Shown here: positions 7,346 to 14,858 of the stretch, piece after piece
Layout: the number at the start of each line of letters is the position of its first letter
How positions within the stretch are numbered: the stretch's first letter is position 1
DNA from: CAXGUU01 sp964012875
Lineage (GTDB): Bacteria; Pseudomonadota; Gammaproteobacteria; Ga0077536
NCBI GenBank assembly: GCA_964012875.1
Contig: CAXGUU010000012.1
Location: 1 to 23,481 of the forward strand
Direction: 5' to 3'
Length of the DNA stretch: 23,481 nt
The notes under the pieces: generated by a model
Seen by the model: only the letters and a program-made list of their open reading frames with translations
The model's database searches: none
Told to the model about the DNA's origin: nothing
Made by a program: the position numbers and the translations under genes

Positions 7346-9001
7346 CTAGGTAGTCAGCCACTCGAATTGTTGCGGCTTGCGCCCCGCCTTCGGGTGAATG
7401 ACAACGTTAACCAGGGCCGGACCGTCGAATGCCATGGCCGCATCAAGCGCACCGCGAAGGTCGGCCGGATCTTCAACGTAAAAGCCTTTACCGCCGAACG
7501 CTTCCATCATCTGCTCATAGTGTGCGCCAGGTGTCAGAACAGATGGCGGGATGGGGCCGTCTTGCGGCAACGCCTCGATGCCGCCGGCGATACCACCGTT
7601 GTTCAATATCACCAGCTTTATCGGCAGCCCGTAGCGGCACACTGTCTCAAGTTCCATGCCTGAAAAACCGAATGCGGAATCACCCTGCACACCGACTACC
7701 GGCTTGTGCGGGTTAGTGACAGCCGCGGCAACAAGAAATCCCAGACCAATGCCCATCGTGCCATAACTACCGGCGTCGAGGCGCTGGCGCGGTCCGCGGT
7801 TCGGCATCTGCGTGCGACCGATATCCATGGTGTGGGCGCCTTCACCAACGATGATGGCTTCTTCGGGCAGCCATTCGACGATGTCACGGTAAGCCCGGTA
7901 GTAATTCATCGGTGCCGAGTCGTCGTCGATCATCGGCTCGACAGCATGTTGATTGTCAGCGGCTTTTTGTTTCAGCGCGGTGCGCCACTCGGTGTCGGCG
8001 GGGTAGGACCAGTCGCGTTTTTCGAGTGCCTGGTTGAGCTGCTGGGTAACGGCCTTACCGTCGCCAACTAGGGCGACTTCGGTCGCAACGTTGGTCCCGA
8101 TCGCTTCGGCGGCAATGTCGAGTTGGATGATGCGAACGTTTTCTGCAAAGCGAGGGGGCAGTCCGAAATGCATGATCCAGTTCAGGCGTGCACCCATCAG
8201 AAAGACGACATCGGCTTCCTTGAGCGCATGGCTGCGCGCTGCACCAACTGACAGCGGATCGTCGTCCGGCAACATGCCTTTGCCCATGGGTGATGCCAGG
8301 AAGGGCAACTGGGTGCGCTCGATGAAAGCGCGCACTTCGTCTTCCGCCTGCGACCAGGCCATGCCTTTACCAACCACGACTAACGGCCGCTCGGCTGATT
8401 CGAGCGCCGAGACTGCGTCTTCAACATCGTCCGGATGCGCCTGCGAACGCGGTGGATCGCCCACAGTCGCTGCCCTGACAACCCGATCCTCCTCCGCTTC
8501 GCCGCGGATGATGTCGTCCGGCATGTCAAGATAAACTGGGCCCGGTCGACCGTAGAGCGACGTACGGACGGCCTGCTCTACGTAGTACGGAATGCGTTCG
8601 ACATGCTCGACCGCGTGGGCGTACTTGCAATAAGGATCTGCCAGAGCCACCTGCTTTTCTTCCTGGAACGCACCCATGCCGTTCTGGTAGGTCGGCGACG
8701 CACCGCCGATTAGCAGCATCGGCCAGCAATTTTGCTGGGCGTTGGCGAGGCCCGCCAGAGCATGAATAACGCCCGGCCCGGAAACCACCATACAGGCCTG
8801 CGGGCGCCCCGTGAGATAGCCTGCCGCCTGCGCTGCGTAACTCGCCGCCTGCTCATTGCGCATGCCGATAAAGGTAATGCCTTCGTTTTGCGCCACCTGG
8901 GCTATTTCAAATATGGGGAAGCCGACAACGCCGAAGATGTACTCAACACCTTGTTGCTTAAGGCTCCTCGCCATAAGTGCCGCACCATCGATTGTTGTCA
9001 T
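7346..9001 (-). CDS. ThDP-dependent 2-hydroxyacyl-CoA lyase / oxalyl-CoA decarboxylase-like
   Basis: A 551-residue thiamine-diphosphate enzyme of normal family length. The N-terminal PYR domain has FGVVGFPIFEIA and IGMRNEQAASYAAQ with the ThDP-activating Glu at residue 50, then VVSGPGVIHALAGLANAQ and NCWPMLLIGGAS. The GMRNEQA and NCWP motifs are closer to 2-hydroxyacyl-CoA lyase than to oxalyl-CoA decarboxylase. The C-terminal PP domain carries the GDS...NN ThDP/Mg motif at roughly 440-468. The expected reaction is cleavage of a 2-hydroxyacyl-CoA to an aldehyde plus formyl-CoA, or decarboxylation of oxalyl-CoA. An upstream in-frame start at 9082 exists, but ATG 9001 has GGGGAG 8 bases upstream and matches the family N-terminus. 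It likely leads an operon with the PHP-like gene. Confidence 0.9.
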   Translation of the reverse strand: MTTIDGAALMARSLKQQGVEYIFGVVGFPIFEIAQVAQNEGITFIGMRNEQAASYAAQAAGYLTGRPQACMVVSGPGVIHALAGLANAQQNCWPMLLIGGASPTYQNGMGAFQEEKQVALADPYCKYAHAVEHVERIPYYVEQAVRTSLYGRPGPVYLDMPDDIIRGEAEEDRVVRAATVGDPPRSQAHPDDVEDAVSALESAERPLVVVGKGMAWSQAEDEVRAFIERTQLPFLASPMGKGMLPDDDPLSVGAARSHALKEADVVFLMGARLNWIMHFGLPPRFAENVRIIQLDIAAEAIGTNVATEVALVGDGKAVTQQLNQALEKRDWSYPADTEWRTALKQKAADNQHAVEPMIDDDSAPMNYYRAYRDIVEWLPEEAIIVGEGAHTMDIGRTQMPNRGPRQRLDAGSYGTMGIGLGFLVAAAVTNPHKPVVGVQGDSAFGFSGMELETVCRYGLPIKLVILNNGGIAGGIEALPQDGPIPPSVLTPGAHYEQMMEAFGGKGFYVEDPADLRGALDAAMAFDGPALVNVVIHPKAGRKPQQFEWLTT

Positions 9002-9221
9002 TGTGATTTCTCCCCGGGTTGCTTGAAGGCACGCTAGAGCCTTAGCGGCTTCACCGTCAAGTGTCGACCACGAGCAGGACATCCGCGCTTATTACAGTCG
9101 AAGGCCAGATAAGCGCTGCCTACGCCCAGCCACTGAAAGCTTCCATCATATACGCCGATGTCAGCGAGATGGCCGCCGACGACGCCCGCCATCGGCTACA
9201 CCGACACTCCGGCCGGGTTAA

Positions 9222-10274
9222 TCACGTGCCCGGGACTTGCAGCACGGCTGAATCATCGGGGAATTTCTGCCGCGTGCGATTGGCAAAGGCGACCAGTGAA
9301 AGCATGACCGGGACTTCAACGAGAACGCCAACAACAGTGGCGAGCGCGGCACCACTTTCAAGCCCGAACAGGCTGATCGCAACCGCAACGGCAAGCTCGA
9401 AAAAGTTCGATGTGCCGATGAGTGCCGCCGGCGCGGCAACGGCAAATGGTGTGTGCCAAACCCATGCCCAACCATAAGCGATGAAAAAAATTCCATAGCT
9501 TTGAATGAGCAAGGGTGTAGCGATCAGCAGGATTACAATCGGCTGCCCGACAATGCGCGGCCCCTGAAATCCAAACAGGATGACCACTGTCGCCAGCAGG
9601 CCGATGATTGTGTAGGGCTTGAGTTTGGCGCTGAACGCAGCAACCAGCGTATCGTCGCCGTCGTCAGACATGAGCGCGCGTCGTGTGGCGAACCCAACCG
9701 CCAGCGGCACGACAACATACAGCAGTACTGAAAGCAGTAGCGTCGTCCACGGTACGACAACGTCGGCAATGCCGAGTAGCATCGCCACGATCGGCGCGAA
9801 TGCGAAAATCATGATGACGTCGTTAATCGAAACCTGTACCAGCGTGTAGGTAGCGTCGCCGCGCACCAGCTGACTCCATACAAACACCATCGCGGTACAC
9901 GGCGCTGCGCCAAGGAGAATCAGGCCCGCGATGTACTCGCGCGCATCACTGGGATCGATCCAGGCGCTAAAGAAAATCTCGAAGAACACGATGCCCAGTC
10001 CGGCCATAGTCAGCGGCTTGACGAGCCAGTTCACGACCAGGGTGATAACGAGGCCTTTCGGGCGATCACCAATATGGCGCAGTGATGTGAAATCGACGTT
10101 CACCATCATTGGATAAATCATGACCCAGATCAGTGCGGCAACGAGCAGATTGACGCCACCCACCTCAAGGCTGGCGAGGGTGTCAAATGCTCCCGGCAGA
10201 AAGGCGCCCAGCGCCGTTCCCCCTCCGATCGCAAGCGCGATCCAAAGACTTAAATAGCGCTCGAAGATTCCCAT
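9222..10274 (-). CDS. acr3: ACR3-family arsenite efflux permease
   Basis: A 350-residue integral membrane protein with about ten hydrophobic segments, the length and topology of ACR3 (not ArsB). The fourth helix region reads LLGAAPCTAMVFVWS, with the essential cysteine at residue 126. VGVLVEVPVML near the C-terminus supplies the conserved glutamate (about residue 320). Together these residues bind and move As(III) out of the cell in exchange for protons. The start ATG overlaps the arsI stop by one base (TGATG), so the two are translationally coupled, with arsR as the first gene. No clear intrinsic terminator follows the stop; only a GATGGC/GCCATC hairpin without T-tract is seen. Confidence 0.95.
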   Translation of the reverse strand: MGIFERYLSLWIALAIGGGTALGAFLPGAFDTLASLEVGGVNLLVAALIWVMIYPMMVNVDFTSLRHIGDRPKGLVITLVVNWLVKPLTMAGLGIVFFEIFFSAWIDPSDAREYIAGLILLGAAPCTAMVFVWSQLVRGDATYTLVQVSINDVIMIFAFAPIVAMLLGIADVVVPWTTLLLSVLLYVVVPLAVGFATRRALMSDDGDDTLVAAFSAKLKPYTIIGLLATVVILFGFQGPRIVGQPIVILLIATPLLIQSYGIFFIAYGWAWVWHTPFAVAAPAALIGTSNFFELAVAVAISLFGLESGAALATVVGVLVEVPVMLSLVAFANRTRQKFPDDSAVLQVPGT

Positions 10275-10708
10275 CAGCAGCAGGAATCCTTTTGTTGGAG
10301 GGATGTCTGTTCAGCGCCATCGAAGTCGGGCCCGGCGCCGAAAGTGTCGGAATCGGACTTCACTCGATACCACTCCCAGTCAAGCCCGTCCGGCGCAGTG
10401 GCCCAGACTTTTTCCGAGTTCGCATAACAACAGGTCGTGTCTTCCTGTTCGAGGGTAAGCATACCCGCCTCTAGTAGTCGTTCCGCTGCCTCGGCAACCT
10501 CGCCTTCAGTGAACACCTCAACACCCATATGATCGAGGCGCTCCGGCGCGTTCGGGCGTTCATTCAGCACGAGTTTGAGCGGTGGGCTGTCTATGGCGAA
10601 GTTTGCATAGCCGGGTTTTCTCTTGTTCACCTTGGCGCCAAACAGCTTTGAATAGAAGTCGATGGCGGTATCCAGATCTTTAACATTTAAGGCAATTTGA
10701 ATTCGCAT
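10274..10708 (-). CDS. arsI: ArsI/CadI-family dioxygenase (C-As lyase)
   Basis: A 144-residue vicinal-oxygen-chelate (glyoxalase-fold) protein. Gln4, His60 and Glu112 occupy the positions of the Fe(II) ligands known from ArsI, and the vicinal pair Cys93-Cys94 in TTCCYA is the organoarsenical-binding site. The family uses O2 and Fe(II) to break the carbon-arsenic bond of trivalent methyl- or aryl-arsenicals, releasing As(III), which the coupled ACR3 would export. I chose ATG 10708 over an upstream in-frame start at 10753 because GGAG lies 8 bases before it and MRIQIALNVKDLD is the standard N-terminus. The C-terminus ends in an extra Cys-Cys (DSCC), which may help bind arsenic. CadI-type cadmium response is the alternative reading. 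Confidence 0.93.
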   Translation of the reverse strand: MRIQIALNVKDLDTAIDFYSKLFGAKVNKRKPGYANFAIDSPPLKLVLNERPNAPERLDHMGVEVFTEGEVAEAAERLLEAGMLTLEQEDTTCCYANSEKVWATAPDGLDWEWYRVKSDSDTFGAGPDFDGAEQTSLQQKDSCC

Positions 10709-10768
10709 TTTTCGAACTCCATTGGATTTATCAGGGTTCGCCGCTGCTCTCATATCAGGGCGGACTGG

Positions 10769-11107
10769 CTAGGCGCTCGACGAAATGCCTACTGGGTTCG
10801 ACTGGTCGCAACCGGCGATTCCTTCTCCCCCGCAGCAGTTTTCCATCAGAAAACCAATGAGTGAAGTCACGGCTTCGAAGTTCGCGCTGTAGATCAGCGA
10901 ACGACCCTCTCGGCGGCACTTCACGACGCCTGAAAACTTCAGCTCCTTGAAGTGGAAAGAAAGCGTGGATGCCGGAACATCCAGCGCATCGACAACTGCA
11001 CCCGCGGCCATGCCGTCCCGCCCCGCGCGAACGAGCATCCGGAAGATATCGAGACGCGTTTCGTGGGCCAGGGCCACCAGTACATCCATTGCAGCTTTAT
11101 TTTCCAT
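10769..11107 (-). CDS. arsR: ArsR-family arsenic-responsive repressor
   Basis: A 112-residue winged-helix repressor. LAHETRLDIFRMLVRAG (from about residue 13), then the recognition helix VPASTLSFHFKELKFSGVV (44-62), then the wing CRREGRSLIYS. There is no alpha-3 CxC site. Cys91, Cys92 and Cys100 near the C-terminus are spaced much like the C-terminal As(III) site described for the Acidithiobacillus ferrooxidans ArsR (Cys95, Cys96, Cys102), indicating an atypical ArsR sensor type. It is first in the operon, with arsI starting 60 bases downstream. ATG 11107 lies within an operator arm and only 6 bases after a -10 box, so the mRNA may be leaderless. A second in-frame ATG at residue 7 is an alternative start. 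Confidence 0.95.
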   Translation of the reverse strand: MENKAAMDVLVALAHETRLDIFRMLVRAGRDGMAAGAVVDALDVPASTLSFHFKELKFSGVVKCRREGRSLIYSANFEAVTSLIGFLMENCCGGEGIAGCDQSNPVGISSSA

Positions 11108-11141
11108 ATTTCTATTATCTTCGAAATATGGAATAAATCAA
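11102..11141 (-). promoter_or_regulatory. arsR promoter and ArsR operator
   Basis: On the minus strand, TTGATT (11136-11141, -35) and GATAAT (11114-11119, -10, 5 of 6 matches) are 16 bases apart. A perfect 11-base inverted repeat, TTCCATATTTC (11102-11112) with GAAATATGGAA (11123-11133), brackets the -10 box and includes the arsR ATG. Bound repressor would block RNA polymerase, giving autoregulation relieved by As(III). The site is AT-rich within GC-rich surroundings. Confidence 0.8.
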
Positions 11142-11169
11142 GAACGCGGCAGTTCAGAGCGTATCCAGG

Positions 11170-11580
11170 TCAGAAATACTCAGGCAGCGCCGGGGTCCCG
11201 GATGCCGCAACGACGCGCCGTTGCAACGAAAGAATCAATTCGTCCGAGTTCGGCCGTACCTTGACCGTTGAACCGATATCAACCACCGGATAGTCGACGT
11301 AGTTACTCGTATAGCCGGCGCGGTCTAGAACCTGCCACATGCGCTCGTTGACGCCGGCCTGATTGACACTGAAATACTGATGCTGGACGCCACTGGCATC
11401 GAGCTTTTTCAGCAGGCGTGTGGTGTAGCTACAGCGGCGGCTGCCGTAAACGTGGACGGAACGTCCGTCGGTGTGCAGGTCTTCGAGTGATGTAGTGCGG
11501 CTGTCGACGTGGAAGATGACGACATAAGCAATAGCACAGGCACCGAGTCCCAGGAAATTCCACGCCGACATCGATTGCAC
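11170..11580 (-). CDS. Membrane-anchored glutaredoxin-like protein (monothiol)
   Basis: A 136-residue protein with one N-terminal hydrophobic segment (about residues 8-23, a signal anchor) followed by a glutaredoxin-type domain. VHVYGSRRCSYTTRLLKKL places the active-site cysteine at residue 50 in CSYT, so the second cysteine of the CPYC motif is missing. YPVVDIG later supplies the cis-proline. The domain would face the periplasm if the segment acts as a signal anchor. Start GTG 11580 has a GGGGG run just upstream; ATG three codons in is an alternative. The stop lies only 29 bases before the arsR -35 box on the same strand. Arsenate reductases also use glutaredoxins, but a link to arsenic here is only positional. 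Confidence 0.7.
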   Translation of the reverse strand: MQSMSAWNFLGLGACAIAYVVIFHVDSRTTSLEDLHTDGRSVHVYGSRRCSYTTRLLKKLDASGVQHQYFSVNQAGVNERMWQVLDRAGYTSNYVDYPVVDIGSTVKVRPNSDELILSLQRRVVAASGTPALPEYF

Positions 11581-11920
11581 GGTTTGCCCCCGTCACAGCC
11601 TTAAAACGCGCTGGCTGACCGCGTACCGACGTTCGGGACGCATTGCAAACAGATCAGCTGCGTTGCGCTCGATTCCACGCTGTCAGTATCGTCATGAAAT
11701 GGGCCGTTCAAAGCCTCGCGCCGATACTCATCGTCTTGATCTTTTTCCGGGCAGCGGTGCCGCCACAACCGATTGGGAAACTCGGACAGTGACTCGCGTG
11801 GATGGCGTTTGAATTTCAGTCGTCCATTTCAGGCTAACGTAATGACCGGATCATGATTTGTCTGTGAGCCGAAGTGCTGTCAGGCTTCGCCCGCGGCAGC
11901 CGGCAGCGCTTCTCCCTGTC
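11581..11920. other. Intergenic stretch without a convincing gene
   Basis: Lies between the alpha/beta-hydrolase stop and the glutaredoxin-like start. The only candidate is a plus-strand 32-codon frame at 11694-11792 that would give a tiny hydrophobic peptide (LAPILIVLIFF core), but it has no ribosome-binding site. A weak CGAAG/CTTCG hairpin near 11868-11890 downstream of the hydrolase stop lacks a T-tract. I see nothing else. Confidence 0.35.
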
Positions 11921-12709
11921 TTACAAGCGGGCAAGGAAGGCCTCGATGATGGCGTTGGTCTGCTGCGGCTGCTCGAGTTGTGGAAAGTGGCTGGCGCCGT
12001 ATACCTGCGCGAAATCAACATTGCGGAATTTCGAAGCGATGTAGGCCTGGTCCTGTGCCCCGGCCATCAGCCACAACACAGGTTGCTTGATGCCTGCGGC
12101 AATCGCCGCGGTGTCGACGACCATGCCGTGGAGTTCGGCAATTTTGACCTCGGGCGTCACGCGCCCGGCATCTGCAACGATTTCGCGGACCCGGGCGCGG
12201 TCAAACTTGGCATCGAAGTAGCTCGTGTACCAGGTACGGAATGCGCTTATGGCTTTCGATCCGCGGAGCGCATCAAACATCGGGCCGAGCAACATACCAA
12301 AAGGGCTTTTGGGATCATTCAGCTTCGGCAGCGGATAAAGAAAAGTATCGACGGCGATACCGGCCTTGACCAGCCGCGGGTTGGCACGGACGAACTCAAG
12401 CGTGCCACTGCCCCCGCCCGCATGGCCGATAGCAACCACACCCTTCAGACCCGCCGCTTTGGTTACAGCGGCGATGTCGGCTGCATGACCAACCGCATCG
12501 TGGCCGCTTCCCGACGTCGTCGAGCGACCGTGCCCGCGTCGATCGAGCAACAAAATCCTGTGGTGCCTGCGAAAGTGTCGAACCTGCTCATCCCATAGCT
12601 CGTGCTTTGAACACCAGCCATGGATCAGGACCAGGGGCGGCCGCCCGGTATCTTTGCCCACCAGCTTGTAGAAAATACGGGTGCCGTCGGGTCGCTTCAG
12701 TATTGCCAT
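11921..12709 (-). CDS. Alpha/beta-hydrolase-fold protein lacking the nucleophile serine
   Basis: A 262-residue alpha/beta-hydrolase of normal length. LVLIHGWCSKHELWDEQV (26-43) provides the oxyanion-hole HGW, and ILLLDRRGHGRST (52-64) is the typical strand-turn. The nucleophile elbow reads G95-H96-A97-G98-G99, where the family has G-x-S-x-G; the codon is GCG on this strand. The acid (GAQDQAY) and the C-terminal histidine (GASHFPQLEQP) remain. It may therefore be a binding or non-hydrolytic member, or use another residue (Ser101 is nearby). ATG 12709 is preceded by AGGTAGGA. It is divergent from the nitroreductase and stands alone. Confidence 0.88.
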   Translation of the reverse strand: MAILKRPDGTRIFYKLVGKDTGRPPLVLIHGWCSKHELWDEQVRHFRRHHRILLLDRRGHGRSTTSGSGHDAVGHAADIAAVTKAAGLKGVVAIGHAGGGSGTLEFVRANPRLVKAGIAVDTFLYPLPKLNDPKSPFGMLLGPMFDALRGSKAISAFRTWYTSYFDAKFDRARVREIVADAGRVTPEVKIAELHGMVVDTAAIAAGIKQPVLWLMAGAQDQAYIASKFRNVDFAQVYGASHFPQLEQPQQTNAIIEAFLARL

Positions 12710-12994
12710 GTTTATTCCTACCTCGATGCTGTTTTAGATCAGAGTACACACTTTTCAGGGCGAATAGCGCGCTTGGCCGCCGTCCTTTTATGGCATGAAT
12801 CAGCCTCGGTGTAACCGGCATCTAGCCTGGGACGTAGCTACCTTTGATATGAGTTGCTGAGCGTTGTTACCCCGATCCCGATTATTCCACCATTTCGCTT
12901 ACGAACGGCCTGACTTATCATCGGAATGGGCCTTAGTCCCGGTCCGGTAGCACCCGTAATCACACGTACGAAATTATCTTGAAGGAACAGCACC

Positions 12995-13615
12995 GTGGAT
13001 CTCAGTTCAATCGATCACTTACTCACCACCACCCGCTCAGTTCGTAAGCGCCTTGATCTGAAACGGCCTGTGGATATGTCCGTTGTAGAAAAATGTATTG
13101 AGCTCGCCACGCAGGCACCCGACGGGGGCAATCTGGGCAAATACCACTTTATCGTGATCACCGATCCGCAAAAGCGCGCAGCGATTGCCTCTTATTATCA
13201 AAAAAGCTTCGAAGCCTACCTCGCGGCGCGAAAGGACATGTATGCCACTCGTATTTTCGATTCAGCCGCATACCTGTCCGAACATTTCGCCGAAGTCCCG
13301 GTGCACATCATTACCTGCACGGAAGGTCGGGTCGACACCATGGGCGCGATGATGCAGGCGGGCCGCTATGGCTCAATCCTGCCCGCGACCTGGTCGCTGA
13401 TGCTTGCGTTACGCTCGCGCGGACTCGGTGCAGCCTGGACGACTTTGCATCTGGCATACGAAAAAGAAATCTCTGAGCTGTTGGGTATTCCCGAGGACAT
13501 TACACAGGGCGCCCTGCTCCCGGTCGCCTACTACACAGGCGACGACTTCAAACCCGGAAAACGCATCCCGGCTGCCGAGCGGACGTATTTCGATGGCTGG
13601 GGGGCGACGCGCTAG
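12995..13615 (+). CDS. Nitroreductase-family FMN oxidoreductase
   Basis: A 206-residue protein of the nitroreductase fold, active as an FMN-binding dimer using NAD(P)H. LLTTTRSVRKRLDL at the start is the FMN phosphate-binding arginine region, LATQAPDGGNLGKYHFIVI (35-55) is the classic AP..N helix-strand, and LRSRGLGAAWTTLHLAYEKEISELLGIP is the conserved C-terminal region. It may reduce quinones, nitro compounds or enones. The start is GTG 12995 with AAGGA 8 bases upstream. The 285-base divergent region to the hydrolase holds no gene and no clear -35/-10 pair that I can defend. Confidence 0.9.
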   Translation: MDLSSIDHLLTTTRSVRKRLDLKRPVDMSVVEKCIELATQAPDGGNLGKYHFIVITDPQKRAAIASYYQKSFEAYLAARKDMYATRIFDSAAYLSEHFAEVPVHIITCTEGRVDTMGAMMQAGRYGSILPATWSLMLALRSRGLGAAWTTLHLAYEKEISELLGIPEDITQGALLPVAYYTGDDFKPGKRIPAAERTYFDGWGATR

Positions 13616-13698
13616 GGCCTGGTGCCAGCTCTTTATCCAATCTGGTCATCGCTGACATCTTCTTAGATTAGCGGCGATTTTCATAGAGAATGGACCTC

Positions 13699-13749
13699 AT
13701 GGATAAGATTTGTCGCCCGGCGGCGGAAAACAGACCGCTATCGCCGTGA
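13699..13749 (+). promoter_or_regulatory. Possible 16-codon leader peptide overlapping the permease start
   Basis: ATG 13699 opens a 16-residue frame (MDKICRPAAENRPLSP) ending at TGA 13747-13749, with GGA upstream. Its stop overlaps a GTG at 13746 as GTGA, an in-frame candidate start of the permease. The GTG itself has no ribosome-binding site, so coupling through the leader is conceivable. The alternative is that the permease simply starts at TTG 13710. Confidence 0.25.
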
Positions 13750-14858
13750 ACAACTCGTCTCAAGACAAACCCACTGCCGCTTCGAGTGCTTGCTGTGCAC
13801 CCGAGTCCGCGGCAAGCGAGGGCGATGCGACATCAAAACCGTCCGGCACACGTCGCGACTGGTTGTTTACCGGCAGCGCGACACTGGTGGTCGTCGGTTA
13901 CCTTGCACACCTACTGCTCGATGCGCTGTCCATGGAAGTGGTTGTTGTCAGCAACTTTACGATGGGCGTCCATCACATCATCAACACCATCTGGTGGGGC
14001 ATGCTGCTCGGGGTTTTTATGGTCGGCCTGCTGTCGCGCGTGCCGCGCGAGTTCGTGATTGCGACATTAGGGCCGCCCGGTGCAGTCGGCATTGGTCGCG
14101 CAACACTCGCTGGCGTTTTACTCGACTTGTGCAGCCACGGCATTCTCATGGTCGCAGCGAAACTCTACGAACGCGGCGCATCAACCGGGCAGGTAATCGC
14201 GTTTCTTGTTGCCAGTCCGTGGAATTCATTCTCACTCACGCTGATCCTGATCGCCATGGTTGGAATCGGCTGGACTGCGGCTTTTGTAGTCCTGTCTGCG
14301 GTTGTGGCATTTGTAAGCGGGCTCATATTTGATGCGCTCGTCCGCGGCGGCCGCTTCGCGCAAAACCCGAACACGATCGATCTTCCCCACGATTTCCATT
14401 TTTGGACCGAAGCAAAAAATGGCCTTCAGCAAACGAGCTGGCGACCATCAATGTTATGGTCGACTCTGGTCAACGGGTTCAGACAATCACGCATGGTAAT
14501 GCGCTGGATATTGTTCGGCGTTGTTCTGGCAGCCGTCGTACGTACGATGTTCGATACCACGACGTTTGCAACACTGTTCGGGCCAACAATAGGCGGCCTT
14601 GCGTTGACCTTGCTGGGCGCAACCTTGCTTGAAGTGTGTTCGGAGGGCTCGGCCCCCATTGCCGGCGATCTTTTCGGGCGCGCGCACGCCCCGGGTAATG
14701 CCTTTGCTTTCCTGATGGGCGGCGTGTCGACCGATTACACCGAATTGCTGGTGCTGCGTGAAATGACGGGTTCGTGGCGGTTTGCGCTGATGCTACCGCT
14801 CGTATCACTGCCACAGATTGTTCTGCTTGCGGTTATCCTCAACACCTTTGGCACTTGA
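13710..14858 (+). CDS. ArsP/DUF318-superfamily permease
   Basis: A 382-residue membrane protein with about eight hydrophobic segments arranged as two related halves, as in the ArsP/DUF318 permeases; ArsP exports trivalent methyl- and aryl-arsenicals. Half one has GVLLDLCSHGILMVAAKLYERGAS followed by AFLVASPWNSFSL. Half two has GATLLEVCSEGSAPIAGDLFGRA followed by AFLMGGVSTDYTE. The usual PVCSCGVIP-type cysteine pair is thus CSHG and CSEG here, which may change the substrate. A soluble N-terminal tail of about 45 residues contains Cys28-Cys29. The start is uncertain: TTG 13710 or GTG 13746. It lies 94 bases after the nitroreductase and 3 kb from the arsenic operon. Confidence 0.75.
   Translation: MSPGGGKQTAIAVNNSSQDKPTAASSACCAPESAASEGDATSKPSGTRRDWLFTGSATLVVVGYLAHLLLDALSMEVVVVSNFTMGVHHIINTIWWGMLLGVFMVGLLSRVPREFVIATLGPPGAVGIGRATLAGVLLDLCSHGILMVAAKLYERGASTGQVIAFLVASPWNSFSLTLILIAMVGIGWTAAFVVLSAVVAFVSGLIFDALVRGGRFAQNPNTIDLPHDFHFWTEAKNGLQQTSWRPSMLWSTLVNGFRQSRMVMRWILFGVVLAAVVRTMFDTTTFATLFGPTIGGLALTLLGATLLEVCSEGSAPIAGDLFGRAHAPGNAFAFLMGGVSTDYTELLVLREMTGSWRFALMLPLVSLPQIVLLAVILNTFGT

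Noticed and set aside
9025..9055. CGCTA/TAGCG hairpin upstream of the acyl-CoA lyase
   Set aside because: A 5-bp stem without conserved riboswitch features; likely chance.
11694..11792. A 32-codon plus-strand frame with a hydrophobic core
   Set aside because: No ribosome-binding site and no context; chance frames of this size are common.
11858..12598. A 246-codon plus-strand open frame
   Set aside because: It is antisense to the alpha/beta-hydrolase gene, which carries recognisable HGW, acid and histidine motifs.
13640..13685. Possible terminator after the nitroreductase gene
   Set aside because: The ATCGC/GCGAT stem is only 5 bp with a long loop, although TTTT follows; too weak to call.
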